Assembly (NCBI RefSeq): GCF_009834515.1
Contig: NZ_CP019426.1
Location: 2,407,501 to 2,471,500, forward strand
Origin: Pseudomonas sp. R84
GTDB taxonomy: Bacteria > Pseudomonadota > Gammaproteobacteria > Pseudomonadales > Pseudomonadaceae
DNA: 64,000 bases
Reading direction: 5' to 3'
Below, piece after piece: positions 1-7,485 of this stretch. Numbering within the stretch: position 1 is the first letter of the stretch; the number at the start of each line of letters is the position of its first letter. A model generated the notes under the pieces. That model ran no database searches and had not been told where the DNA came from. It saw only the letters and a program-made list of their open reading frames with translations. The translations under genes and the position numbers were made by a program.

Positions 1-97
1 GGCTGTGCGTGGGAGACCTTGTGTCTGCCGGGTTGCCTCTGTCCCGGGTTTCCAACCTGCGTACAGCTGCCACCTATTCGCTTGGAAACCGAATGGG
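1..97 (+). ncRNA. Structured 5' leader RNA of the DUF6124 gene
   Basis: The DNA upstream of the DUF6124 gene can fold into a compact structure. Bases 2-9 (GCTGTGCG) pair with 60-67 (CGTACAGC, one G-U) as a closing stem. Inside it are two hairpins: AGAC 14-17 with GTCT 23-26, and CCGGG 28-32 with CCCGG 43-47. A further 8-bp stem pairs 73-80 with 90-97. The gene starts 36 bases after this. I recall similar leaders before other DUF6124/DUF3077 genes in Pseudomonas, but that is memory, not a search. The RNA may begin upstream of the window. A cis-regulatory RNA is an inference; it could also be a DNA-level palindrome cluster. Confidence 0.45.
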
Positions 98-132
98 GGG
101 CCAGCTATAACCGTCATACAGGGTAAATAACC

Positions 133-504
133 ATGAAAAAACCAACACCCAACCCCCCAGAACCAGACACCAACACCACATCCCCCTACGCCTCAGTCGA
201 CTGCAAAAAACTCCACGAAGCCGCCGACCGCGCCCTCGATTTCTACCTCAACCCCACCGCCCACATCATGTCCAGCGCCAACGAGCCGGAACCCATGTAC
301 CTCGCCAACCCCAGGTACAACACCGAATCCCTGTTGGCCAACGCCAGCGAAACCCTCGGTTCAGCCTGCGAAATGCTCATCAACTTCGCCGCCTCGCTGG
401 AAACCTCACAGCGCAAGACTGCACTGGGTATCGCACAAGTCGTCATGCTGGGCGAACTGGCGGTGAATCAAGCTCTCGATCACGTCGAGCTGAAGGATGG
501 CTGA
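133..504 (+). CDS. DUF6124 (formerly DUF3077) family protein
   Basis: A 123-residue soluble protein of the Pseudomonas DUF6124 family, which has no established function. The first 25 residues are rich in proline, asparagine and threonine and look disordered. The rest is predicted helical, with the family-like segment AADRALDFYLNP near residue 30 and a C-terminal helix ending in a conserved-looking NQALDHVELKDG. There is no signal peptide or membrane segment. The ATG at 133 follows AGGG with a rather long spacing. The gene stands alone, behind a structured leader and in front of a palindromic repeat and a strong terminator, so it is probably monocistronic. Confidence 0.8.
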   Translation: MKKPTPNPPEPDTNTTSPYASVDCKKLHEAADRALDFYLNPTAHIMSSANEPEPMYLANPRYNTESLLANASETLGSACEMLINFAASLETSQRKTALGIAQVVMLGELAVNQALDHVELKDG

Positions 505-506
505 TT

Positions 507-619
507 GATCGTTCCCACGCGCAGCAAAGGAATGCAGCCCCTGACGCTCTGCGTCAAATTCGCGAGTTGGAACGCGGAGCGTCCCGAGAGGCATTCCCAC
601 GCAGAGCGTGGGAACGATC
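507..619. repeat. Palindromic intergenic repeat (GATCGTTCCCACGC family)
   Basis: The 14-base arms 507-520 and 606-619 are perfect inverted copies (GATCGTTCCCACGC / GCGTGGGAACGATC) around an 85-base centre that contains further short repeats. This is a dispersed REP-like element of fluorescent pseudomonads, here placed between the DUF6124 stop and its terminator. Confidence 0.7.
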
Positions 620-620
620 A

Positions 621-656
621 AAAAAACCGTACCTCCACGGGAGGCACGGTTTTTTG
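621..656. terminator. Bidirectional intrinsic terminator
   Basis: AACCGTaCCTCC pairs with GGAGGcACGGTT and is flanked by an A-run on the left and a T-run on the right, so it can act on both strands. It separates the convergent DUF6124 gene and the toxin gene. Confidence 0.8.
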
Positions 657-677
657 TGTTGAGACGAGGAAGCGATC

Positions 678-962
678 TTAACCGGGGTCGCGTCGAGGGT
701 ACTCCTGACGCGCATGCAAGATGCTCACAATCTCAATTTGGTCCGCCACTTGATAAACGACGAGATAGTTCGGGCTTACCACAATCTCTCGAGTGCCAGG
801 AGAGCGGCCTTTGCGATACAGGTGTGGATGCCAACAAAGCGCAGATGTAGTTTTTACGACGGACGTGTGAAGTGCAGTCGCCGCTACAAAATTTCGTTCG
901 CCAATGTACTTCAGGATTTTCGAGAGTTCGACCCGAGCCTTGGGTCGCCACTTAATCTGCAT
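678..962 (-). CDS. parE: ParE/RelE-family toxin of a type II toxin-antitoxin pair
   Basis: A 94-residue protein of the RelE/ParE fold. It has the usual start (IKWRPKARVELSKILKYIGERN), a central Arg-rich strand (REIVVSPNYLVVYQV) and the C-terminal strand EIVSILHARQEYPR that marks ParE-type toxins. ParE proteins poison DNA gyrase, whereas RelE proteins cut mRNA. The sequence favours ParE, but the target is inferred. The start overlaps the last 11 bases of the antitoxin gene, so the two are translationally coupled. Confidence 0.85.
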   Translation of the reverse strand: MQIKWRPKARVELSKILKYIGERNFVAATALHTSVVKTTSALCWHPHLYRKGRSPGTREIVVSPNYLVVYQVADQIEIVSILHARQEYPRRDPG

Positions 963-1158
963 CAGCGCTTTTGCGCATTGATTCCATCAAGGCATTGATT
1001 TCCTCCATCACTTGCTCATGGGGAATACTCGGGCGCGGATCATCGAGAGACGCTTGTACTTCCGCCCTGAACCAGCGGTCATAACTCGCAGCCTGTTCTT
1101 CAGGATCAAGATCCGAGACGACTGGGCACAGTGGGTCGATCAAGGACGGGTCGATCAT
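952..1158 (-). CDS. Antitoxin partner of the ParE-type toxin
   Basis: A 68-residue acidic, helical protein (about YDRWFRAEVQASLDDPRP then HEQVMEEINALMESMRK). It resembles the antitoxins found just upstream of ParE toxins in gamma-proteobacteria. A longer frame could begin at 1242, but ATG 1158 has a strong GGAGG site at the right distance, and the codons upstream encode nothing family-like. Such antitoxins bind the toxin and repress their own promoter, so the promoter should lie in the gene-free 1159-1250 stretch, where I saw no clear -35/-10. The gap 1159-1379 otherwise holds nothing I can support. Confidence 0.75.
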   Translation of the reverse strand: MIDPSLIDPLCPVVSDLDPEEQAASYDRWFRAEVQASLDDPRPSIPHEQVMEEINALMESMRKSADAD

Positions 1159-1379
1159 AGAGCCTCCGGGTTTGGTGCCTCGAAGTCTATTCGTTAACGG
1201 TATCGCTGTCGTCGCTGTCTGGATGAATTGCATGTAGGCCAAGCTCCATTAGGATCAAGTTGTCCTGGCAAATCCTAGAGCCTGCACTTCCGACGGCCAA
1301 CCGCCAGAACTTGTCAGAAAACTCCCCGAATTTCTGAAAACGTTCCGTTTTCCGTAGGACGCAACTCAAGCGTAAGCGC

Positions 1380-1416
1380 AAAAAAAACCGCGACCCCCCT
1401 CACCAGAGAATCGCGG
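1380..1416 (-). terminator. Intrinsic terminator of the curli-like operon
   Basis: Read on the minus strand, CCGCGA (1416-1411) pairs with TCGCGG (1393-1388) and is followed by seven T (1387-1381). It lies 18 bases past the csgA-like stop codon. Confidence 0.75.
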
Positions 1417-1433
1417 CCCATCAACACCCAACC

Positions 1434-2885
1434 CTACTGCTGCAACACCGTCGCCTGGTTAGCCGACCCGAACTGCTGAATATTCGCCGTCTGCGTAACC
1501 CCACTCTGATCGACATTGGCAATGTTCCCCGTGCCGCCCTGGGTCACATACGCCACGTTCATCGTATCCGCCTGCTTAACAGTGATCATGTTGTCGCTGC
1601 CATACAACTGCGCGGTATACGCCTGATTCCCCGACCCAGACTGATCAAACTCAGCACTGTTACCCGTGCCATTCGAAGAACCCTGCACCAGGTTGCCCGT
1701 GCCGCGTTGATCGGAGATCAAAATGTTGTCGCTACCATTCTGATCAAAATACAGCTCGTTATACGAATCAGCCTGACTGACCGTGGTCTTGTTGCCCGTC
1801 CCGGTCTGATGCGTGGTCATGACTTGCCCGACGCCATCCTGAGTGAAGCTGGCGATGTTGCCATTGCCCGCCTGAGTAACGGTCGCGCGTTGGCCGCTGC
1901 CGAACTGGCCGCCGGATTGCGGGCCTTTCCAGTTGCTGGCGTAGACCTTGTTGTCGTTGCCCACGGAGGTGGCGTTGAGCACGTGGCTGTCGCCGTTCTG
2001 GTAGGTGAAGTGCACGTTGCCGTTACCGACCTGATACAGCGCCAGTGTCGAGTTGACCGATTCGAACTGGTCGGCGTAGATCGCGTTGGTGTTGCCGACC
2101 TGGGTGACGGCGGCGGTGTTGTTTTCGCCGAAGCTTTGGTCGACCACGGTTTCGTTGCTGTCACCGTACTGGTTGACGGTGGCCTGGCTGGCGAGTTGCG
2201 CGTCCTGCCAGATTTCAGTGCCGTTGAGGTTGCCGAACTGGTTGATGGTGATGTTGCCGCCGGTGCCATTGCGCTGGTCGCCGTAGGCGTAGTTGCCTTC
2301 GCCGGCCTGGTTGATGCCGATCTGGCCACCGTTGTGCAGCACTTGTTCGGCGGTGCCGTAGTTGGCGGTGCCGTACTGGGTGATCACGGCGCTGTTGCCG
2401 GTGCCTTCATAGAGTTGTTCGATGTTGGCTTCGTTACTGTCGCCGAACTGGAAGGTTTTGCCTTCGCTGCCGTTCTGCGAATCCTGATAGATGAACGAGA
2501 AATTGCCAGTGCCTTGCTGTTGTTGCAGCGCATTGTTCGGTGAGCCGAAGCCCAGCGACTGGCTGGCGTGGGCGGTGTTGAAGGCGCCGACCTGTTGCTG
2601 GGTGATGGTGGCGTTGTCTTCGTAAAGTTGTTCCGCGTAAGCGGCGTTGTAGTCGCCGACCGCGTCCTGGGTGATCACGCTAGTGGCATGGTCTTGCACG
2701 GCGGCGGCGTCGTTGCCCTGGCCCAGTTGGGTCTGGGTTGCGGTGCTGAATGGGGCCTGGGTCTGTTTAACGTCCGCGATGTTGGCGGTACCGACCTGGC
2801 TTTGGTTGGACAGGCTGTCGTCGGCCATCGCCTGGGCACTGATCATGACCAGGATGGCGGCGGTGAGGGGCGTCAGTTTGAACAT
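1434..2885 (-). CDS. Large curlin-repeat protein, CsgA-like amyloid subunit
   Basis: A secreted 483-residue protein built almost wholly from curlin-type repeats. Residues 1-21 are a Sec signal peptide ending AMA-DD. After it come about 20 units of the pattern Q-x-G-x-x-N-x-A-x-x-x-Q (for example QVGNTNAIYADQ, QYGDSNETVVDQ, QAGNGNIASFTQ), with frequent TGN/GSDN turns. This is the CsgA signature; E. coli CsgA has five repeats and about 150 residues, so this one is roughly three times longer. It lies 27 bases downstream of the CsgB-like gene. No CsgD, CsgE, CsgF or CsgG is present in the window, so secretion must rely on genes elsewhere. It is rich in Asn, Gln, Gly and Ser and almost lacks Cys. 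Expected role: amyloid fibre subunit on the cell surface. Confidence 0.85.
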   Translation of the reverse strand: MFKLTPLTAAILVMISAQAMADDSLSNQSQVGTANIADVKQTQAPFSTATQTQLGQGNDAAAVQDHATSVITQDAVGDYNAAYAEQLYEDNATITQQQVGAFNTAHASQSLGFGSPNNALQQQQGTGNFSFIYQDSQNGSEGKTFQFGDSNEANIEQLYEGTGNSAVITQYGTANYGTAEQVLHNGGQIGINQAGEGNYAYGDQRNGTGGNITINQFGNLNGTEIWQDAQLASQATVNQYGDSNETVVDQSFGENNTAAVTQVGNTNAIYADQFESVNSTLALYQVGNGNVHFTYQNGDSHVLNATSVGNDNKVYASNWKGPQSGGQFGSGQRATVTQAGNGNIASFTQDGVGQVMTTHQTGTGNKTTVSQADSYNELYFDQNGSDNILISDQRGTGNLVQGSSNGTGNSAEFDQSGSGNQAYTAQLYGSDNMITVKQADTMNVAYVTQGGTGNIANVDQSGVTQTANIQQFGSANQATVLQQ

Positions 2886-2912
2886 GATGAACTCTCCGAT
2901 GATTTGCAGTGC

Positions 2913-3377
2913 TTAGCGATATTGCTTGACCGAAACGCTCATGCCGTTGCCCGACTGGGTCACGGCGCTTTGCAGCCCCGCGCCGGCCTGCTCGATGCTG
3001 GCGTCGTTGTTGTTGCCGTTTTGCGAAATCTGCGCGCGGTTGTGGCTGCCGTTTTGCGTGATTGAGGCGGCGTTGCCGGAACCGTTCTGGTTGATCAGCG
3101 CCATCAGGTCGCTGCCCTGTTGCAGGATGTACGCCTCCTGATTGCTGCCCGACTGCACGATCTGCCCGAGCAGCGACTGACCGTTCTGTTGCAGCAGGGC
3201 GACGTTGGCCTGGCCGAGCTGGTCGATCAGGGCTTGCTGACCCACCGGTGGGGGCAGTTCGCCGAGATCGCTGCTGGTCGGGGCCAGGTCGTCGTTTTCC
3301 ATCAGGTCGTCGGCGCGCACGCTCGCAGTGCTGCACAGCAGGAGCAGGCAAAGCAGGGCTGCGATCGGCGTGTTCAT
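2913..3377 (-). CDS. csgB: CsgB-like curli nucleator
   Basis: A 154-residue secreted protein with a signal peptide (MNTPIAALLCLLLLCSTASVRA), a linker of about 30 residues, then six curlin repeats (QLGQANVALLQQ, QNGSGNAASITQ, QNGNNNDASIEQ and others) and a basic end, VSVKQYR. Size, repeat number and the basic C-terminus fit CsgB, which anchors and nucleates CsgA fibres at the outer membrane. The gene precedes the CsgA-like gene in the same order as in classical csgBA operons. Here it follows two secreted proteins of another family on the same strand, which is not the classical arrangement. Confidence 0.8.
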   Translation of the reverse strand: MNTPIAALLCLLLLCSTASVRADDLMENDDLAPTSSDLGELPPPVGQQALIDQLGQANVALLQQNGQSLLGQIVQSGSNQEAYILQQGSDLMALINQNGSGNAASITQNGSHNRAQISQNGNNNDASIEQAGAGLQSAVTQSGNGMSVSVKQYR

Positions 3378-3416
3378 GGCGAAAATCCTGTGTGGCGTTA
3401 TCCGGTTTAGAACCGT

Positions 3417-3442
3417 GCCCCAGCCACCCGAAAGTGGCTGGG
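3417..3442 (-). terminator. Hairpin between the secreted-protein gene and csgB-like gene
   Basis: CCCAGCCAC and GTGGCTGGG form a strong stem with a short loop just past the stop codon at 3451. There is no T-run after it, so it is more likely an attenuator or an mRNA-stabilising hairpin than a full terminator. Confidence 0.5.
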
Positions 3443-3450
3443 GATCTGGC

Positions 3451-5679
3451 TTACAGCGTGGTCACCGAGACCGTGCGCACGGTGCCTTGGGACGAGCGGA
3501 TCGTCGCGGTCGGGTTGGCCGAAGGCACTACCAGCGTGTTGTTCAGCGTCAGCCGCCAGCGTCCGGTTAACGGCACCGTGGTGGTGCCAAGGGTGACCAG
3601 CCCGGAAGGGGTGGTGACCTGCACGGTGATGGTGTTGCCGGTGGTCACTGACGAGGTGCCGGTGAAGTCCCAGTTGAAGCGCCCGCCGGAGCGTGCCTGC
3701 ACCGTCGACGCGGTGACGGCGAACGTTTCCGCTGCTGGCCGTGGCGAAACTTGCACCGTGACCGTGGCCGGCGTCGACAGGGCACCGAAGGCGTCCCGGG
3801 CGATGTAGGTGAAGGTCGTGGTGAATGCCGTGGTCACGGTGGCCGGTGGGGTGTAGGTGATCACCGTGCCGTTGCTGCTAACCGTGCCGCGCCCGGCGGC
3901 GGGTTGGGTCAGGCTGTTGACGGCCAGTGGCACGTTGCCTTCCGGATCGGTGTCGTTGGCCAGCACGTTGATCGGGATCGCTACGCCCAGTGTTGCGACG
4001 CTGTCGGCGACGGCGGTCGGGGCCTGGTTCGGTGCGACGGTGATGGTTACGGTCGCCGGGTTGGCCGAGGCCAGACCTTTGGCGTCCTGCGCCTTGTAGG
4101 TGAAGGTCGTGGTCAGTGGCGCGTTGACTACCGCTGGCGGCGTGTAGACCACCGATGTGGTGCCGTTGAGCGCTACGGTGCCTTGGCCCGCGGCCGGTTG
4201 AGTCAACGCGGTGATGCCCAGTGGATTATCGCCATCGGGATCGCTGTCGTTGGTCAACAGGCTGAGGGTGATCGGCACACCGAAGCTTGTGCTGCCGGTG
4301 TCGGCATTGCTGATCGGCGCTTGATTTTCACCCGTGTCCGGCGCGCTGCCGACCACGACGACCGCTTCAGTGTCACCACCGCCAGCGGCAGATTTCACCG
4401 TCACGGTAGCGGGTGGCTGAGTCAGGTCGGCGACGGTGATGCGCTGCAGGGTGCCGGTCTTCGACAGACGTCCGTAGCCTTGGGCAACCATGTCGGGGAT
4501 CGCCACTTCATCGCTCGAAGTGGCCTCGATCAGCAAGCTATGGTTGGCCCAGTTGTAACGGGCAGTCTGCACTTTCACCACGTCGGTGAGCTTGGCTGAT
4601 ACGGCCGTCGGACGCGTGGTGCCGGCGGGGTTGGTGGCGGTCACGACGACTACCGGAGGTACCGCGCCAATGCCCAAGCGGTGGCCGAAGAACAGACCAT
4701 TGTTGTCACCTAGCAGAGTGGTCTGGCACGGCGTTGGCGGTGGGCCGGGGAGCAGCGCCACGGTTTCGCGGAAGCACAGGGTCGAGCTGTTACTGGCCTT
4801 GGCAAACACTTCGGCACGCACGCCGGCGGCGGTGCGGCGATAGGTGGCGCGGTCGATTTCCACTTGGGTCTGCTGACGGTTGTCGAGCACTTTGCCGGAC
4901 AGGCTGAACACGTTCGACTGGATCGTCCCTGCAGGCCCGGTGATGCGCAGGAAGTTGGTGTTGAACGGGCTGCCGGTCACCGCTTCGTTGAGGTTCGGGT
5001 CACCGACGAAAGTTTCCGTGGCGCCGGTGTCGGGGTTCACTTCGGTGTACGGGCCGTTGACGCTGCGCAGGAACGGTCCGATGGCGCCATTGACGGCACC
5101 GGTGAAATTGCCCGGTGCGCCGATGCCGATGTCGCGGGTAATGTTGATCGCGCGGCGTCCAGGCGCGGTGACATTGACCGTCTCGACGCCATACGGGTGA
5201 GTGATCGTATAGGTGCCGGCAACGGGTACGTTCACCCGGATGCGAATCCGCGCGAAGCTTTGCTGATCACCATCGGCCGGATTTTCCGAGGCGAATGCCG
5301 CTTCGATCCCGGCGACATAAGCGTCCACGCCATAACCGGCAGCGTTGTCGGCAATCGTGGTTTCGGCCAGGAACCAGAAGGCTTCCGGCGGCCAGTTGTC
5401 TGGGAAAATCATCGGCTGGGCGTCGTCGTAGATACCCGGTTCAGCCAGCAAAATGCACATGTAGGCCGGCGGCGTGGTCGCGGCAACGCGCGAGCTGGCG
5501 GCGCGCGATTGGCACAGTTCCATCGACAGCAGATTGTTGTCCTGATACCACATCGGGAATTTCCCGGTGGCGAAGGTGTAGGGGCCGGGGTCGACGGCGG
5601 CGAGTTGCGCATAGGCACTGCCGGTCAGCGAGAGAGCGAGCCCGAGCGCGTTGAGCGCAAAGCGTGGCCACTTGTTCAT
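3451..5679 (-). CDS. Secreted protein with a DPGPYT N-terminal domain and Ig/cadherin-like repeats
   Basis: A 742-residue exported protein. ATG 5679 is chosen because it has AGGAGG four bases away and opens a clean signal peptide ending SAYA-QL. Residues of about 25-300 form a domain beginning AVDPGPYT and containing NGPYTEVNP and VGDPNLNEAVTGSPFNTN. This domain is shared with the next gene upstream. From about 455 come two tandem Ig/cadherin-like repeats (NQAPISNADTGS, NQAPTAVADSVA, each with NDSDPDGD or NDTDPEGN acidic loops that could bind calcium). A final beta-rich segment ends at 742. I do not know a name for the N-terminal domain. An adhesin or matrix scaffold is an inference from the repeats and the amyloid neighbours. 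Confidence 0.75.
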   Translation of the reverse strand: MNKWPRFALNALGLALSLTGSAYAQLAAVDPGPYTFATGKFPMWYQDNNLLSMELCQSRAASSRVAATTPPAYMCILLAEPGIYDDAQPMIFPDNWPPEAFWFLAETTIADNAAGYGVDAYVAGIEAAFASENPADGDQQSFARIRIRVNVPVAGTYTITHPYGVETVNVTAPGRRAINITRDIGIGAPGNFTGAVNGAIGPFLRSVNGPYTEVNPDTGATETFVGDPNLNEAVTGSPFNTNFLRITGPAGTIQSNVFSLSGKVLDNRQQTQVEIDRATYRRTAAGVRAEVFAKASNSSTLCFRETVALLPGPPPTPCQTTLLGDNNGLFFGHRLGIGAVPPVVVVTATNPAGTTRPTAVSAKLTDVVKVQTARYNWANHSLLIEATSSDEVAIPDMVAQGYGRLSKTGTLQRITVADLTQPPATVTVKSAAGGGDTEAVVVVGSAPDTGENQAPISNADTGSTSFGVPITLSLLTNDSDPDGDNPLGITALTQPAAGQGTVALNGTTSVVYTPPAVVNAPLTTTFTYKAQDAKGLASANPATVTITVAPNQAPTAVADSVATLGVAIPINVLANDTDPEGNVPLAVNSLTQPAAGRGTVSSNGTVITYTPPATVTTAFTTTFTYIARDAFGALSTPATVTVQVSPRPAAETFAVTASTVQARSGGRFNWDFTGTSSVTTGNTITVQVTTPSGLVTLGTTTVPLTGRWRLTLNNTLVVPSANPTATIRSSQGTVRTVSVTTL

Positions 5680-5714
5680 GATGCCTCCTGATGCGGATCT
5701 GGGCATGTGAGCGT

Positions 5715-7061
5715 TCATTGCACGATGACCACTTCTTCGGTATCGCTGCCGCCGTTGGACGACGTCACACGGACCTTAGCCGGTGGGATCGGCGAGATCC
5801 CGGTGGCCAGGGTTTTCACCGCGCCGTCGCCGCCCAGCGCACCGATGGCGGCGCCGCTGCCGGAGGTGGCGGTGAGTACCGGCGGTGAGGTTTCGTCACT
5901 GGTCGAGGCCACCACGGTGAGTTGTCCTGAGCTGAGGCTGTATTGCGCGCTCTGGATCACCACCAGGTCGGTCAGGGTCATGGGCAGGGTGGTCGGCGTG
6001 CTGCTGGCGATGGCCAGGTGGTTGTCGGCGGTCACTTGCAAAGTAGTTGGCAAGGTCGGGTTGACCGAGGACTGTGCGTACCAGCTGCCGGTGCTGTTGG
6101 CTTCGGTCATGTTCAGCACCGGGGTGCTGCTGGTGACGGCCGCCGTACCCGGAGCTGGCGGAGCAAGGACGAACACGTCTTGCTGCGCCACCGGTGCGCT
6201 GTCGCCGGCCTTGCGCGAGTAGGTGCTGCGCTGGGTGATCATTGGCGTTGGCCGGACCACCGTCGACAACTTGCCCGAAACGGCGAACACGTTCGTCCGC
6301 AGATCGAGGCCGTTAGGGCCTTCGATGCGTACGTAGTTAGTGTTGAACGGGCTGCCGGTGACTGCCTCGTTGAGGTTCGGGTCGCCGACGAATTGTTCGG
6401 CGGCACCGGTCAGCGGATTGGTCTCGGTGTAGGGACCGTTGACGCTGCGCAGGAACGGTCCGATGTCACCCTTGAGCGCGCCGTCATAGGTTTTCGGCGT
6501 GCCGATACCAATGTCGCGAGTCATGTTGATTGCGCGCCGCCCGGGGGTGTCGATGTTGAACACATCGACGCCATACGGGTGGGTGATGACGTAGGTGCCG
6601 GCGGTGGGTACATCGACCCGGATACGGATTCGGGCGAAGCTGACTTGATCGCCCTCGACCGGTTCTTCAGCGGCGAATGCGGCTTCGATGGCGCTGACGT
6701 AGCCCAGATCAATTCCCCGTGCGGCGTCGACGAGGGCCGTTTCGCCGGTGAACCAGAACGCTTCGTCGGGAAAGTTTGTCGGGAAGACAATTGGTTGCGC
6801 GTCATCGAACACGCCGGGGGTCGGCAGCAGCGAGCACATGTACGACGGCGCGCCGGGGGCGCTGGGTACTCGGGAGCTGAGCGCTTTGGACAGGCACAGA
6901 TCCAGGGTGCGACCGTGGGAGTCCTGATACCAACTGGCGAAACCACCGTTGGCCGGTGTGTACGGACCCGGATCAACAGCAAACAAAGCGGCTTGGGCAA
7001 TGCCTTGGGCCAATGCGCTCACGACCAGGACAGTCGCGGTTTTGGACAGTAAAGGGTGCAT
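5715..7061 (-). CDS. Secreted protein with a DPGPYT N-terminal domain, paralogue of its neighbour
   Basis: A 448-residue exported protein, first gene of the minus-strand operon. The signal peptide ends about IAQA-AL, followed by VDPGPYTPANGG. It aligns over roughly 300 residues with the next gene: both have FARIRIRV, ITHPYGV, GRRAINMTRDIGIG or a close form, and DPNLNEAVTGSPFNTN. The C-terminal part (from about 330) is a different beta-rich region without the cadherin-like repeats, but both carry an SxGGSDTEEVVIV-type stretch. Cys residues in the first 80 positions may form disulphides. Start ATG 7061 has GAGGG eight bases upstream. No known enzyme motif was seen. Presumed role: surface or matrix component made together with the curli-like proteins. 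Confidence 0.75.
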   Translation of the reverse strand: MHPLLSKTATVLVVSALAQGIAQAALFAVDPGPYTPANGGFASWYQDSHGRTLDLCLSKALSSRVPSAPGAPSYMCSLLPTPGVFDDAQPIVFPTNFPDEAFWFTGETALVDAARGIDLGYVSAIEAAFAAEEPVEGDQVSFARIRIRVDVPTAGTYVITHPYGVDVFNIDTPGRRAINMTRDIGIGTPKTYDGALKGDIGPFLRSVNGPYTETNPLTGAAEQFVGDPNLNEAVTGSPFNTNYVRIEGPNGLDLRTNVFAVSGKLSTVVRPTPMITQRSTYSRKAGDSAPVAQQDVFVLAPPAPGTAAVTSSTPVLNMTEANSTGSWYAQSSVNPTLPTTLQVTADNHLAIASSTPTTLPMTLTDLVVIQSAQYSLSSGQLTVVASTSDETSPPVLTATSGSGAAIGALGGDGAVKTLATGISPIPPAKVRVTSSNGGSDTEEVVIVQ

Positions 7062-7121
7062 GAGTTAATCCCTCTATCAAAGTACCTGCCCCTTGGGGAT
7101 GGGTCAGTTGCACAGGGCCTG

Positions 7122-7138
7122 TACACCTTCCATGCCAA
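7122..7138 (-). promoter_or_regulatory. Candidate sigma-54 promoter of the secreted/curli-like operon
   Basis: On the minus strand the bases read TTGGCATGGAAGGTGTA. The -24 half (TTGGCATGG) is close to consensus TTGGCACGG. The -12 half has GT where GC is usual, with the correct 10-base gap after GG. Transcription would start about 50 bases before ATG 7061. The fit is weaker than the site at 9150. Confidence 0.4.
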
Positions 7139-7280
7139 GGTGCGGTGAATGGGCGGCAGAGGGCCGGGGTAGAAGGCTTGGCGGGTATGGGCGTGAGGTT
7201 TTTGGTCAGCGGGGAAAGGGCGTCATTCCCCAGAATCGGGGACGGTGGGGATGAAAACTGAATACCTGTCGTACACCGAA

Positions 7281-7377
7281 CCCTTGTAGGAGTGAGCCTG
7301 CTCGCGATAGCGATGTGTCTGTAATGAAAATGTCGACTGGCCCACCGCGATCGCGAGCAGGCTCACTCCTACAAGGG
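7281..7377. repeat. REP pair (inverted)
   Basis: Two inverted copies of a TGTAGGAGTGAGCCTGCTCG-type REP element face each other in the gap between the divergent operons. The rest of 7062-7485 holds the candidate sigma-54 site and no gene. Confidence 0.8.
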
Positions 7378-7485
7378 ATTGGCGGTGTCTGTGGGATCAA
7401 CTCAACCGGGTCGATACCCCCGCAACCGGGCAAACACCCAACGGTGGGCTATAACCCTATAGGGACGTATAGAGAAGTCGCCGCC

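Noticed and set aside
1187..1381. 64-codon minus-strand frame between antitoxin and curli terminator
   Set aside because: No ribosome site, no recognisable sequence, and it overlaps the toxin-antitoxin promoter region and the downstream terminator.
1707..2543. A 278-codon plus-strand frame over the curlin gene
   Set aside because: It mirrors the repeats on the other strand; the low-complexity Val/Gly composition is typical of an antisense shadow.
1434..2885. CRISPR-like periodic repeats in the curlin gene
   Set aside because: The periodicity is at the protein level (curlin repeats), units diverge in DNA, and there are no identical direct repeats with unique spacers.
7315..7485. N-terminal extension of the MnxS1-like kinase
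   Set aside because: These codons lie in a REP element, and the kinase's paralogue begins at the later position.
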